A stretch of 64,000 nt of DNA, taken from NCBI GenBank assembly GCA_944472135.2, contig OX235264.1, forward strand, positions 84,082,319 to 84,146,318. The letters are read 5' to 3'. Positions 47,787 through 60,885 of this stretch are shown here, in pieces; the stretch's first letter is position 1, and each line of letters opens with the position of its first letter. Below the pieces are notes generated by a model. That model made no database searches. It was given only the letters and a program-made list of their open reading frames with translations, and was not told the origin of the DNA. Source of the DNA: Trichobilharzia regenti. Lineage: Eukaryota > Platyhelminthes > Trematoda > Strigeidida > Schistosomatidae. Made by a program: the position numbers and the translations under genes.

Positions 47787-48740
47787 CTAGATGTCTGCAG
47801 CTTCAACTGTATGAAGAAGGAGAAAGTGTATTGTCTTCGAAAGGTCCTTTTTCACACTCAAGGAGAATTCTGTTGAGAAGCAGTATCCAGTGTCCACAAA
47901 GTGTTGAGTTTTGGCACTACTTATAAGTCCGCTACTATCCTTAGACAAGTACGCAGAATAGTGGTCTTGTACACATTTGGACAAGTTACGCATTGGAAGA
48001 CCAATACACCTGCACAGCAATAGTTTAACTGATGTGTACATGTGGATGTGATCCGATGTGAGATCATGCCTTACATCCTCTTGCAGACCACTGGAAAAAT
48101 GTAGAACATTACTCCCACAGTTACTGTGAAGAATATTCTCCTAAGGAAATCACAAGTGAGATCTCCCTTGATATGAAGATACATGTTAATTGTTCTTGTC
48201 ATGAACGATGCCTCATGTCACTAAATTTTCAGTCCAGATTTTCTTCTCAATGAGTTACAATGGATATATATTTCGGAGGATTTCTTTGAGAAGTTTTAAT
48301 TCTACGCTTCCATCATCATCGCTGTAGACAAGTCAGACAAGAGTTGTAATGGATACAATCAAATGTCGTTTTTGTTTAGTTGACATCCAGATCTGGAGAC
48401 TTAGAAATGACCTTTCTATGTAGACTTCTTGTGGACAGACCTTCCAAAGTTTCTTTGGGCTCTTCTTGTTAGTTCAAAGTCAAAAGATGAATCTTCTCCC
48501 ATTTAGAGTGAATCTTCTTTCTAAATGGCAGCTATTAAATACCTGTACCATCTGATTAAAGTAATATTTGTTATCCCAAACAATAAAAATTGCATCTATG
48601 TACGTTGTATACAGTTAAAAATTACCAACAGTTGACTCTGGCTATTCTAGAGGCTTGCAGTAAGACAGACTTTAGCAGTGCACCATGAGGAGATCCTGTC
48701 TTTTTGTCTGTAAAGATGTTATTCAAAAATGATCATTCTT
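47787..48740 (-). pseudogene. Penelope-like element: RT palm to GIY-YIG
   Basis: Reading leftward: GSPHGALL (RT region GSPxGPxxA), then YIDAIFIVWD (motif C, where PLEs have YxDD; the second aspartate is alanine, codons 48602-48591), VFNSCHLERRFTL, and the frame 48041-47787 with RCIGLPMRNLSKCVQDHYSA, SKDSSGLISSAKTQHFVDTG and LLLHTVEAADI, matching the PLE GIY-YIG nuclease including the late glutamate. The first GIY strand is unclear. Stops in the RT part and the motif C change make it dead. A different subtype from the 10.4-kb copy. Confidence 0.75.
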
Positions 48741-50739
48741 AATAAAGTTAAAGATATTAATATATCTTATCTGGTGTGGCATGTTTAGATTACCAAAATT
48801 TGTTTTGTATCTTGGTACATCATTCTAGTAAAATATTATTGGTAATTTAAAAAGAAGATAATTTCGAATGACCTCAAAAATAAAAAAAAATTGCATAGTT
48901 GTGACCAAATGGCTGTGGTAAATACAGTCACAGAATAAAGCCCTGTTCCCTGGAATGCTTGTTCTTCTTTTCTTATGTGAACTGCTTGAGCTTTTTTAAT
49001 TAAGTACATTTTTACATTGTATCTGCATAGTTCACTTGTGGCTGCATCATAAGAAACGTGTTACGCCCTTCCTGGTGAACTGATTCTCACATACTTGAAA
49101 TTCAATGAGGTCTTAAATCATGTAAGCCAATGTAATATATCCAACAGTCTATCTCAGTGTGTGAATGTATTCTTGACATGAGAATATGGTCATACCATCT
49201 CCTTATTGAGTCACCATTTGTTTACTATTGAGTGATAATATAACTGAAAGTCGACTACTCCTTATGATTGTATCAGTGAAATTTTAATGCACTAGTAAGC
49301 AGTTTGGTTGTAACCAATACTTCATAATCATTAGAAACATCAAACTGTCGCCTACAAATCACAGATTAAATCAGCTGAAGTCAGACAACCAAAATGTACT
49401 TTAAGTTACACATTTAACCAAAGTACAAGGCAAGAGACTGATAAAACCATAAGATACGCCCTTCATTAACACACTTATCAATGCCCTACACGTAATTAGA
49501 ATAATGAAATCTCAATCGACGACTTGTGTTACGACATTTGTGAATGTGTTCCAGTGATTTTATTCGTAGATGTGGGCAATTAAAAATCCAGTAATGTACT
49601 ATGATAAACGTCTTTCAATATTGAAATTTTACTGATATGGATCGTAAATAAAGCATAACTCCTCCACATTAGGTTAAAATTGTTGTGATCCTTTAAAACA
49701 TACAGAATGTAATTCGCACACAATCTAAAATGGAAATTCAGAATTCTTAAATCAGTTAAAATGTAATCTGAATAAGGAGAAAATACATGGGTTTAAGTTT
49801 TGTTACATGTAGAAAGGGCTGACAACCATTCAGCTGAAACATGTCTGTCAACTAGTTACTCTGTGTCCATGAGTTCTATGCATTCTACTCACGATTCGTT
49901 AAGAGATTTGATAATTATGTTACAAAAAACATCCTGTAATAATTGCTTCTAAGTCAACTTGTTGCATTATCACTGTTGTTATAACAACTAATGGATAATA
50001 CGTGCTACTGATTATATAAGTAACTAAAAGCTACAGTTTTGGAGACATTTACGCTTCTGAATTGGTCGTTATGGATAGTTTATTTTCCGTATGTTTTATG
50101 TTGTGACAGATGAAGTATTTTTTCCGTCCTAGGGACTTATGACTCCCTTCTTTTCAAACGGAAATCCTTTTATGACTTATGCTATAAGGTGCAGAAATAT
50201 TTTATTTACTTGGTTGTGTTCATTCTTATCAAGTAAATCATTGAGCATTAACACTAATTTTCTCACATAGCTAAGGTGTAAAAATGAGATCGAATTTGTG
50301 GAAACCTGACTATTTTACAAACGCTCTAAAACCTGGTGGGAAACGAGACAAATATGGACATATTTGTGTGGATAATACGCCATTAGTACATCGAGTGACT
50401 AAAGGCTATTTCATTACGTAGAAGCGAGATTGTATTTAAACTTTTGTATCAGAAGTGTACTTTATAATGATGAAAAGGTTAATTTGTGAGTGTTTCAGTG
50501 TTGTGCTGTTTTTTGAAGTTCTCTAAGGTACAAATTATCAGCTTTATCTCACACACATATATCCCGGTGTACTTCGCACGAAGTCAGATCTCATGTTTTG
50601 TTGGACAATAAATAATATTAAGTAAATGACATTCTTTGATATCCAGTAATCGGAAAGTGTCAAATTATACATCTTGTCTAGAAGTAAACTGTCGAGGTTC
50701 GTATATTATTATTATTATTATTAATATTCGTACATTAAT
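48741..50739. other. Non-coding DNA, nothing recognised
   Basis: No supported gene. A short (ATT)n run lies at about 50705-50722. Confidence 0.4.
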
Positions 50740-50836
50740 ACTATGACTCACTGACTGGGAAATACAGGTACATCTGGCCTGTCGGTCTGAACCAGAATGA
50801 AATACGAATTCTGGATCCTACTGGTAGTCATTATCC
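50740..50836 (+). repeat. Sm-alpha-type hammerhead remnant
   Basis: CAGGTACATCTGGCC, AGAATGAAATACGAATTCTGG and TACTGGTAGTCATTATCC follow the 36.8-kb copy in order. The core is not conserved. Confidence 0.5.
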
Positions 50837-52349
50837 ATTAATTTACTTCGATATTTACGATGTTTTCATCTGTCTCTGTGAATGCCTTCGCACTGAAATG
50901 CTAACTGTATCAGTGTCAAGAAATTCCTCTGGATTTATGAACACGGAAGCAAAGTTATTTGTTAAAAACACTTACTTGTTCCATGACGTTTTTCAAATGA
51001 GTTAAATTTAAATACTTTTTAAATGAATTAAACTTTCAATTACTGTAAACAACCTGATGGTAATGAAACTTACTGAGAATAATTTGAGAATTCATTCTTT
51101 TGAATTCAGCTGTCTCTCTTCTTTTTAATCAATTTATAAGCAATACGCTAAAGAATAAAGATATGTGAGGTGAAGTAGTTTTCCTAACACTATGGCAAAC
51201 ATTCCTATTTTAGAACAAGACAGATAAAGTTAAAAGAAGAAGCCAAACTGTTGAAAATGTCCTGTAGCTCTTGTACAATGGACTTGTTTATTTTTTAACA
51301 TTTCAAGATGTCTCAATGAATTTATTAGTGATAAATGTAGAAATTGGTTGAGAGTAGAAAGAAATAACACTGATTCTAGATATTGGTATATTACTATTGG
51401 TAAATTTGACTTTCAAGAGGTTCTTCAATAGGATCTAGGTGAGATAGCCTGCACAATGTAACAATTGCCACGGGATTTAGAAGAATAATTGAACATCTAA
51501 GTTCAAGAATTGTTAAATGAAGTAATAATTGAAGAATAAGCCAGAAGTATGGGAAGTTCATCCGATCTTTAGAGGGATATGTCTAGTGGATGGTGTAGAT
51601 TTGTGGCTGGTTTAAGACGAGACTAAGACCCTACATAACTCACATCATGTGCAATGCTAAATGTGATAGAATAACTAGATTACTCTCATATTTTTTGGAT
51701 TTTCAACCACGTTGTTGGCCGGTATCAGTCGACAAAAAATAAGAGAATGTGAAGTATCATAACACCATAAATTTATATGTTATAACACACAGCGATACCG
51801 TATTGTTTATTTACTGATGCCAATAAAATAATAAGCAAAAAAATTCTGATGAAGCAGGATCTGACGAATTCATTTATATTTCTTAGAACTTTTCAGCTGT
51901 ATACTCTACATAGAGCGGTATATACATACATTTAGAATTAAATGAGGAGATAAATGACCTTATTTGGTTGTAAGTCATTCTTTCTTCTAAACGTTGTTCT
52001 GACGGTAAACTTGTATACATGCATCATTATGCGTAGAGTATACCAAATAGTTCTCTTGAAGCTTGATGAATTCATTGATTCTCGCTTCTTTTAAATTCGC
52101 ATCAGGAAATAAATTTGAAGAGAACAGTTTACCCCTAGTAATCAGGTGAAGGTTGTCATAATTTTCCAAGGAGTCATACAATATCGCAGTGCTTAAAATC
52201 TATCCCTGAATCTGAGGGATGGTGATTGATACAAGGATGGCTTGGTTGCCTATTGGAATACATACAATGACCACATGGGGTTTATTGAATCCATCTGAAA
52301 GCTTGTTGATGAATTTTATCTACGCATCGGCAACTTCTATTTTCCTCTT
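50837..52349. other. Non-coding DNA, nothing recognised
   Basis: No supported gene. Confidence 0.4.
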
Positions 52350-52582
52350 GCTTTTTTATTCTTTCACGTTCCCAGCGGAACATAGGGCTTCAAGCTAGAG
52401 GCTTGAAGTTTCTTTAGCAGTGTTTATTTTTACAGGATGTGATTGCAAGCCTAATGTTCAACCTTTCCTCTTCACCAGCTTTATTTCTGGCTTAGCGAGC
52501 TAAATGAGTGCGTCGGCCGGGGGTTGAACCCCGGACCATGTGCAGGGTTAGGGAGCGTCCTAACTGCTGTGCCATCGAAGCA
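52350..52582 (-). repeat. tRNA-headed SINE with RTE-like tail
   Basis: Same plan as 42884-43113. Head with A box TGGCACAGCAGTTAGGACGC, B box GGTTCAACCCC, 3' end CCCTATGTTCCGCTGGGAAC and A tail. The head hairpin is disturbed (GACCATGTGCAGGGTT on the plus strand). Confidence 0.75.
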
Positions 52583-53009
52583 GATTCCCTTGTTTACTTC
52601 CTTATTTTAAAACATCACTCACACTTCAACAAGTCGGAGTTACAATTTTGATGAGTGAAAACAAACGAAGTAGTACAGCGAAGAGGCTCTTTTACAAAGC
52701 TGAAAAATTGCATTTAAATACATTTTTCATGAAATAGGGTAGTAACAAAGGCAATTAGTTTCCATAATCATAGTTGTCAGTTGTAGGTAACGCACAAGAA
52801 GATTTGAGCAAGTGTATCGAAACTGCTTAATAAGATGAGTAATTTCAGCAAATGAGTCGTAATTAAGATGCACATGGGAATAAAGGAAAAATGTGAAATT
52901 ATGTAAGAGTTTTAGAGAAGTACAAGACTTATGAAGAGTTGAAAAATAAACATGCAATCAATAAGGTTGGTACCGTAATAGTGGAAGTTATCGAATTGTT
53001 TCCTTTCAT

Positions 53010-53850
53010 ACGCATAGCTCCCGTTTGCCTCTCCAAACGGCTAGAGCTTCAGAAATGCACAGGAGACGAAAGTGTATTGTATTCCACGGGCCGCTCTCCA
53101 CTTTGTAGATCACTTTGATGGAGGATTTTGTTGAGATGTAATGACGATTGTTGACAAGATGAATTATTGGGCTTTTTAGACAGCCACTACTATCTTTCTT
53201 TTAACATTTAGGATGGTGTTCTTGAACCTGTTTAGACAGGATACGTATCCAACGACCAATACACCTGGTTTTAAAAGAACAGGTGAACTGATGAATGAAC
53301 CCAAGACTGATCAATCACCATGTCTTATTCTTCAGACTTCTACACACCGATGGACAAATATAGATCACTACTCTCAGAGCATCTGCGAAGATGATAAAAA
53401 TTTTCTCTTAATTACATAGCAGGTTAAGTTTCCCTGGAAATCCATGTTTCTATAGTTTCTTTATTGGGACGAGTAATGTTTCATTTCTCTAAACTTTTAG
53501 TTTGATTTCTTTGTCATTGAGTCCCTTTGGATATTTGTTTCGGATGGAACTTTCTTTTAGGAGTTCTAATTCTGCTTCTCAAGCATCAGCGCCTCATATA
53601 CGTCCGCGAGAGATTCAGTTCAATTTCATTTTCATTTGAAAGGCACCCAACTATAGAAACTTGTTAAGTGACCTCTGTAAATGGGTTTCCTATGGACTGA
53701 CCTTTTTGTTAGTTCTACATCAAGAAAGGGAATTCGGGACTAGTTTTCTGCTTCAAGAGTCACTTACATTGCTGGACAGCAGTTATTCAGTACTTGTGAC
53801 GGTTTTGCTGCATTGAAACCCATTTTATTCTTTCCACACCTAGTGAATTT
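53010..53850 (-). pseudogene. Penelope-like element: linker and GIY-YIG, related to the 47.8-kb copy
   Basis: Minus-strand translation gives RCIGRWIRILSKQVQEHHPK, KDSSGCLKSPIIHLVNN and IKVIYKV...FRLLCISEALAV. The same order of motifs occurs at 47.8 kb, so the two are one subfamily. The upstream 0.6 kb carries decayed linker and RT C-terminal sequence. Several stops. No intact frame over 100 codons. Confidence 0.7.
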
Positions 53851-55427
53851 TGTCTGTTTTGATTTTTGTTGCTGAAACTATAACTATTGGGTATTTAGAA
53901 AAAATGAAGTACTTGCTAGTAATTAATTAAGTTTTAACTAAACATGTTCACAATTTAAATAAGTACTCACAGAGATGACTTATATAGTAACACGGAATTA
54001 GAAAACTGGACTTACATAATTTAGCTCGGTGTGGATATTTAATCTCAAAAATAAGTTTTACGAATAAATTTTCCCTCTACTAAGTTTTAATTAGATTGTA
54101 GAGGGATGGAGAGACGCTAACTCTGAATCTCAACATAATTGGAATCATGGCTTAAGTTAAAACTGTTATACTTCATATACCTTCATTAACTTTTAGTCAT
54201 TAAAAGCACTTCAGCGATATGCTCCGATCCTTTGACAGTTATCAGGGGAAGTATGCAAAACAAGTTGTCAATATGTGATAAAATAATATTCTTCTTTCAA
54301 AAGAGGTTCAAGTGGTGATAGAAACGACACTGATCAGTGCGATAGTAATTTTTGTTAGTGGTCATAAATATTCACACTGGTGTGGAAGAATTAATTCAGA
54401 CTTATAAAACCTGAAGTGTACGGAAAGTCTTTGAGAAAATCTGACCCAGTAGAATAGCACACGTTTTTTGGTGAATTACGATCGTAGGGAAAAGAGTTCA
54501 GTCTTAAGAAATGCAATAAAAGAAATATTATTCTTGAGCAAAGGATTTAACTAAGACTATTATTTTAAAAGAAACTAATTTTTATCCTTATATGTGAGGG
54601 CTTATTTCACAGAAATCCCCGAGCTATTTCCATATTTAAACTAACTTTCCATGATACTTGTGCTTTTCTTCTATTTTTCAAACTTTAATTTCCGTAAGCA
54701 ATCAGGATATCATTTATAGTCTCCTGAATGAGAAATATTTTCGTTAACAATAATCCTTCCTAAAGTAATTAAGATTACGAGTATTTTTGTTTCCCTGTAA
54801 CTTTTCTAATTAAAGACACTACTTCAGTATTTGTAGACAAAATGAGATTCTGTAGTCAATATCTTCATTACCTGGAAAAAACCTTTATTCCCGTCGACGT
54901 TTATTCTTTGATACACATTCAATGAATTCATTCATTGTTATTCTATCGAAACGGTAATAATTTATGTTCATAATTATCTTTCAAACATTTGATAGAGGCT
55001 TGATAATTAGAGAAAGTTTTTCACATACAAATGCAATAAACTACTGATTCAGTTAACTGAATATCTTCCTGAAAATGACTGATAAATAGAAAACTGCATG
55101 CATGTATATTCCTCCATTGAAAATTGAAAAGGGAGCAAACAAACACTAAAGTGGAATACTGTAAAGAGAACCATTGAAAAACAAACTGACCAATTTTAAT
55201 TCAGTTCCAAAATTAGTTGTTCTTCTTTTTTTTAAGAAGTAAGAATTCAAATGTGTTTGGATTTCCTGAAGGTGTAATCACTGACTTTCAAACTGTATCC
55301 GAAAATGTTTTACTAATTGACTCAGTGATATTTTTTATTCTTCTGATATTTTATTTCCCTTGATTTCATGCGATATATATTTGTTAAAGAGATTTTGTCA
55401 AACTGTAAGCATCCACTCTACCCGTAG
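53851..55427. other. Non-coding DNA, nothing recognised
   Basis: No supported gene or repeat boundary. Confidence 0.4.
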
Positions 55428-56222
55428 GTTTCACCTTGCGTCTCTTCAGGGTAAATAACAGATTATTTCAAAAAACTTTGTGCTTCCATGTCTAAGTATG
55501 AAAATTCCACGATGTCATATTTAGTACGTCTTTTATGTGATGAAATTAGTGTCAGGTAAGAACTAGCCAACCTTCTCACCACCAGTAAATAAACAGTTTT
55601 CTCCACCCTTATAACACTAAACCCTACTGTTTATTTTTCCATAAGCCATGTGATAACTGCTATTTTTTGTTTTTACCCTTATCATTCTATGTTAAGAAAG
55701 TATAAGATTCATTACTCCATAACATACTAAAATTTCCATACTGTATCGACATTATTGTTTGAAACAAACTCACTGTTATTATTACCATTATAACTACTAT
55801 TATTATAGTTATTATTCACATTTATACTTAGCACAATTTTGTCATTATTCTTACAGTATTATTATTTGATTTCTGTACGTTCCCAATGGAACACAGGGTT
55901 TCAAGCTGGAGCTTCGAAGTTTCGGTAGCAGCGGTATTTATTTTTATGGGATGAGGTTGCTATCCTCTTTACCAGTCTTATTACTAGCTTAGTGTGGTAA
56001 AGGAATGCATCTACCGGAGATCGAATCCCGAACCAACCGCGTGTCAGTTGAGCACTCTACCACTGTCCAACTGATGCACATTCCTACTGTAAATGTGAAC
56101 AAATTTTTGTGGTTAATTTCATTTATACTTTGAGTAAATTAGATGCAATATTATAACAAATGCTTAAAATTCGGTGCTGTATTATAAGTACTGTTTTTGG
56201 AATAAAGCAGATTATAATTGTT
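55428..56222 (+). mobile_element. CR1/Jockey-type LINE 3' end, third copy, split by a SINE
   Basis: TTTCACCTTGCGTCTCTTCA and the following 170 bp match the end of ORF2 in the copy at 20.9 kb, now full of stops. The 3' UTR resumes at about 56085 and ends AAGTACTGTTTTTGGAATAA at 56165-56222. The interruption is the SINE at 55868-56078. Confidence 0.75.
55868..56078 (-). repeat. tRNA-headed SINE inserted in a LINE 3' UTR
   Basis: On the minus strand: head starting TGCATCAGTTGGACAGTGGT, B box GGGATTCGATCTCC-like, body and end CCCTGTGTTCCATTGGGAAC. More diverged than the 42.9 and 61.9 kb copies, implying an older insertion. Confidence 0.65.
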
Positions 56223-57189
56223 ATTAGATTGAAATGCTCAATCTCTGTTGCGGTATTAGCTCTTACAACAAACGCTTTGAACATCTCATGAAGTCAGCTA
56301 TATGTTAATTTATCCGTGTCGTTAGTCAATAGAATTGAAGCCACACGCTTCTCCCGATTCATGACATTGTAACTGGACACTTTAACATCTCAGTTGGTGA
56401 TAGTGTCTCCACTGTTCATTATTATTTCACTACTTCATCAATACTTGAAAATCCTTTGAAGATCACCACTCACTTACTTCACAGTAAAAGAATTTCATTA
56501 CTGAAAAGTCAACCATTATACGACATTAACAGTTTCTATTGGTAGTATCATCATTTGTCTAACTGTTATTTTGATTTTATAGACAAATTTTACATATACT
56601 TACGCAACCACCTGTTAACAAATCTTGTTTTTTTTTCAGTATACATGCTGAAATACTCTTCTTTTTTTGTTTTATAAATATACACCTGGTGTGACTAAAT
56701 CTAAATGTGTGAAATCCTTCTAGACTTTGTCCTTCATACATTGTTTTTCTAAAATGTCATAGTTTGTTTCAGAGACGAATTTACATGCTGAGTTTGACAA
56801 TACTAATTGTTGGCGAATACAATAAGGTTGTGCACAGCTGCTATTTGTTTTCATGTTTGACTTCTGATTAAGGTAGCAATCGTGTTTTCAGCTGTCAGTT
56901 GAAATTTACCTCGTCTTTTGGTAAAAGCATTATGTGTTTTTCTAAAATTTGTTGAGACAGTAAAAGTCTAGATTGTATTAGTAACAGCTTAATTGAAGAA
57001 CCCAGCAGTTTTTAATGTACCCAGATGTATTTAGTGTATGTTTGTTTGGATATATTCTAATTTCACTAAACAGATTTTCTTTCATTATCAAGCTCTGTTA
57101 AGAAACTTTTATTAATAAAGAACAAGTCAGAACGATCTCAATTATACACTCATTTATTCGTTGGTTCAGGTGTTACATGTACATTGATT
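56223..57189. other. Non-coding DNA, nothing recognised
   Basis: No supported gene. Confidence 0.4.
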
Positions 57190-57880
57190 ATGTATGTTAT
57201 CACACAAAGTATTCGGTGACTTACACGTGAAAACTAACAAGCTGGTAGAAGAAGCAGAAGCAGCAACTACAGGACTTCAAGCGAACATACAGAAGACGAA
57301 GACGAAGGTAAGCAATCAACCAACAACAATCACTAATCTCTGTCAACGGAAGAAGTTTGAAAGAGTTCATTTATCTAGACACCACCATTTTAACTACAGG
57401 CTGCAGTGATGATGATGCCAAAATGAGAATTGAAAAAGAAGGCAGACCTTCATCACTCTCAAATCAGTTTAAAAATCTCCTGCACTCAGCACAAAGAAAA
57501 AAATTTGGATTTTCAACAATGATGTTAATTCAGTCCTTCTACATCGCTGAGAAACTTGGCGTGTCACGAAAACACTTCTAACAGTTTGCACACTTTTATA
57601 AACAACCGCTTAACAAATATATGGAAGAAAATTGTAATGGATTTGGCTTAATCTGAAAAGACCATCGAATGACATCGTGCGCCTAGTCCTCTGGTGGAAC
57701 CCGAATTAGTAACGACTAGTAGAAAGTTGAAGGACGAAATTTAGGAGATACTGGCAGGATGAGAATATAAACTATGTACACTAATGAAGCCAGCTAAAAG
57801 GGACTTCAGAGGACAGGACAAAGTGGAGATGTGCTGTTGAAGTACAATGTTCAACTCGGAATTCAAGGGAATAATAACGA
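57190..57880 (+). pseudogene. RTE-type LINE, old diverged 3' region
   Basis: VKTNKLVEEAEAATTGLQAN matches the post-FADD segment of the 15-kb RTE (ADKLVEEAAGE-like), followed in other frames by an IHLSRHHHFNYR segment equivalent to YLGSIVSTTGG. TGGTGGAACCCGAATTAG retains the WNP codons. The end TACAATGTTCAACTCGGAAT is a decayed RTE tail. Many indels. Confidence 0.6.
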
Positions 57881-59293
57881 AATTAATAAAAGTGGTGTCG
57901 AACTCCTATGGTATTTGAGAGTGTGTAACAACCAAGTGGAATAAAATATTTGTTACTAAGCAGCGTGTTAGTTAATTTATTCTAATTTAAAAGTGAAATC
58001 AATAAATATTAGTTATAGTGATGTGTAATGATGGGTTTCTAATATGCAGTCAGTAAAATGGACACTGAATCACTAGTTTTCATAAAAATGTCACTCAATC
58101 CAAATATTAATCAACACTTGTATTAGAGTAAAATCGATACCACTCGTTCGTAGAACAATTATTAAGCGTTATTTATTACATATGATATTGTTTAAGGTAT
58201 AAAGTTGTTGGTACATACTTAAACATGTTTTAAAACTGTTGTAAGTAAAGGTCAATAATATTTATCAAAATTTGACACAGAGTATTCTACCTTCACTTCA
58301 TCAAGTGTCTGTCAGACAGCTGTCTAAACAGACATTATAATGATTACGACAAATGCATGAAGGTTTATCCTTGACGATTTGGATGCTTTTATACTCAAAT
58401 GAAATCGTATTTCCTCCCCTCACATTCGTCTGTGATGTTTCCTTAAAAAAAGAGTTAACTACTGTTGAATTCAGAAATTAAATGTTATCATTTAATCAAA
58501 TACTGAAATGAATGACAACACATGGGTCCTAAAACTAAATCCTAACTAAAGGAACAGAATTTGTGGATGACGAAGCATTAGAGAGAATCACTTAATCACT
58601 TGAGAAATCTTGGGTTAAAATCAAAAATATTATTCATCAAGAAGATTTTCAAATAAAATTATATTTAAGGTCTCACAAGAAAACAAAATTATTCACTTAG
58701 AGTTTCTTCAAATAAGAGCTGAAACTATCAAATTAGCGTCATAATGTGACATTCATTCACAATGGCTAGTTAACAGGACATCTGAAGAAATAGTAGTGTA
58801 AAGATATGACAAAAATATCGATCCCTTTTCCCGAAGTTACTTGCCAAAGTTAAAAAGATTAAGTATTTCTCAAAATATCATCAGATTAGTTCCAAGTTAG
58901 TAATCTGCATTCTGTTAGATCTGTGCATAAACTGAACTTGTTTCGGAAGAATGTAGAACAAAATAGGTTTTTGTGATTAGGCATCCATACCACAACTTAA
59001 TTTATTAACCAGAGGTTCTCTCAGTGTGCATTACTTAAACATTCATTGTTAACATGTCTCTTACGTATTTGCCATTCAGAAATTTTGATGTAATTGTTTT
59101 CTCTAAGATGGATAATTCATCTTCGATGATTTTATACTCTAATTTGAAGTTTATTTTGAGTATGTTGTGTAGCATGACAGTGAAAGCTTCGAAACCAAAA
59201 CATTGAGCTAATAGAACACTTCAAAAAGGTTATTCAACTGAGCTACAAACCTTCACCATGTGTAATTCAGATGTCCTTAAGGATTATGACTTG
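57881..59293. other. Non-coding DNA, nothing recognised
   Basis: No supported gene. Small local palindromes around TGTCTGTCAGACAGCTGTCT near 58306 were noted without interpretation. Confidence 0.4.
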
Positions 59294-59726
59294 GCGAGTC
59301 ATAAAGAGCATCTCAAACAAACTTCAAACCTTCATTAACAACTGTCTCCGCTCAATACTCAAGATCAGATGGCCAGAAAAGATCAGCAACAGGGATCTCT
59401 GGCAGTGAGCGAACCAATCAGGAACCGATTGTGAAACAAATAGGCAGAAAGAAATGGAGATGAATTGGCCATACGCTGAGGAAACCATCAAGTGACATCA
59501 CTAGACAAGCCATCACTCGAGTGGAACCCGAAAGGGAAGCGGGCGGCGAGTTGGTCGTCAGTGTGAGGGTGACTTGGAGGAGGTCATGCGAGGAGGAGAT
59601 GAAAGCATGTGGACAGACCTGGAGCAGGGTGAAAAAGTTGTCAGAAAACCGAAGTCAATGGAGGTGCGCAGCTGAAGCCCTATGTTCCTCTAGGAACTAA
59701 AGGATACAATAATAATAATAATTTCC
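59294..59726 (+). mobile_element. RTE-type LINE (SR2-like), 3' end
   Basis: 5'-truncated copy from GGCGAGTCATAAAGAGCATC to CTATGTTCCTCTAGGAACTA with an (ATA)n tail. It has the same KGKRAASWSSV-stop reading as the other SR2-like copies, several small deletions upstream, and a TGA in place of the WRWIG tryptophan. Confidence 0.8.
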
Positions 59727-60636
59727 GTGGCTTTCTGTTTGCAAGCCTCGAGCACTGAACATCAGATATGGAACTAAAAAGATTTTTCAATAAACAATAT
59801 TGAATAAAAATGGCGTACGGAAGAGTTACTCCTGCAAGCGTCATCATTCTCAAGCTATTCAATCACACTTATATAAATATACGCAATAAATTTTTTAGCA
59901 ACAAAAGATATGTTTGCGAAAGTGTGTCATTGGAGTTGTAAATCTCAGGCCACAATTACGTATTACAGAAAGCGTCAAATGGTTAGAAAGTGGGATAAAA
60001 AGAAACAAGATAGTTGCGTAACGTCACGTAATGGTTGGAATTGAGTATAACTCAGCTAAAATTGAAAAAGCCAATTTAAAAACAGTAAAAATAAAAATTT
60101 CAAATGTAATAGTGGAAGGAGAGAAAAATCATATAAGTTAAGAAAACACAATATTATGTATGCGCTGTTGCATACATATATTTACTTATATATATATATG
60201 ATAGTTTCAGAATAAATGTCTCTGCTTACATGTGATTTATTAAAACTATCTGAGTTGCAATACTGAATAATTGGTAAAATACACTTTAGCAATATAATAA
60301 ACTACATAGACTCCGTCTACTTCAGGCAATAGTTCACTCGTCATTGTATGGGTGACCAATTTAAGTTAGACTAATCTAATCATCAAGGTGAATATGCTTA
60401 ATATTGTTTACATCAGTTTTCTTTACTTGAGAAAGCTTTTTGTAAGAAGTTAACAGCAATAGTAATAACATAATAATAGTAATAATAACATCTTTATTCT
60501 GAATAGTGCATTGAATCATTCAGAAGTTTTAACCAGTTTCATAGTAAAGTATTTGTCCTTGTTCAGAATCTTCAAATAATATTATAGTATATCATCTGAA
60601 GCAATACCGATCTAGCCGAAGTATGTTCCAATACCA
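59727..60636. other. Non-coding DNA, nothing recognised
   Basis: No supported gene. A TA-rich run lies at about 60184-60200. Confidence 0.4.
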
Positions 60637-60885
60637 CTCCGATTGGTGGAAGTTGGAATTCATGGGTCACTGGATCAAATCCCAGTGGCTTAGTGGTCTA
60701 CGAGTTCACCTTGTAATTAGAAGGTTCTAGGTTTGAATACTGGCGGATGAGTGAGGATGAAGAGTCCCAAATTAGGATGAAACAAATGTCTAATGGTTCT
60801 CTAGCCGATCTCAGCTCATAATAAAATCCAGTAACCAATCAGTCATATTCCTACAAATCAATACTTGACCACTTCAAATTGTTCC
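60637..60885 (+). repeat. Hammerhead SINE, lineage 2, plus orientation
   Basis: Leader end (GTGGAAGTTGGAATTCATGG), A box GTGGCTTAGTGGTCTACGAG, B box GGTTTGAATACTGG, then a ribozyme reading ATGAAGA, stem II GTCC...GGAT, GAA, ACAAATGT, cleavage-site C, and the tail CAGTAACCAATCAG. C3 is changed to A. Helix III keeps ACA/UGU pairing while its two loop bases differ from the 13.8-kb copy. Confidence 0.7.
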
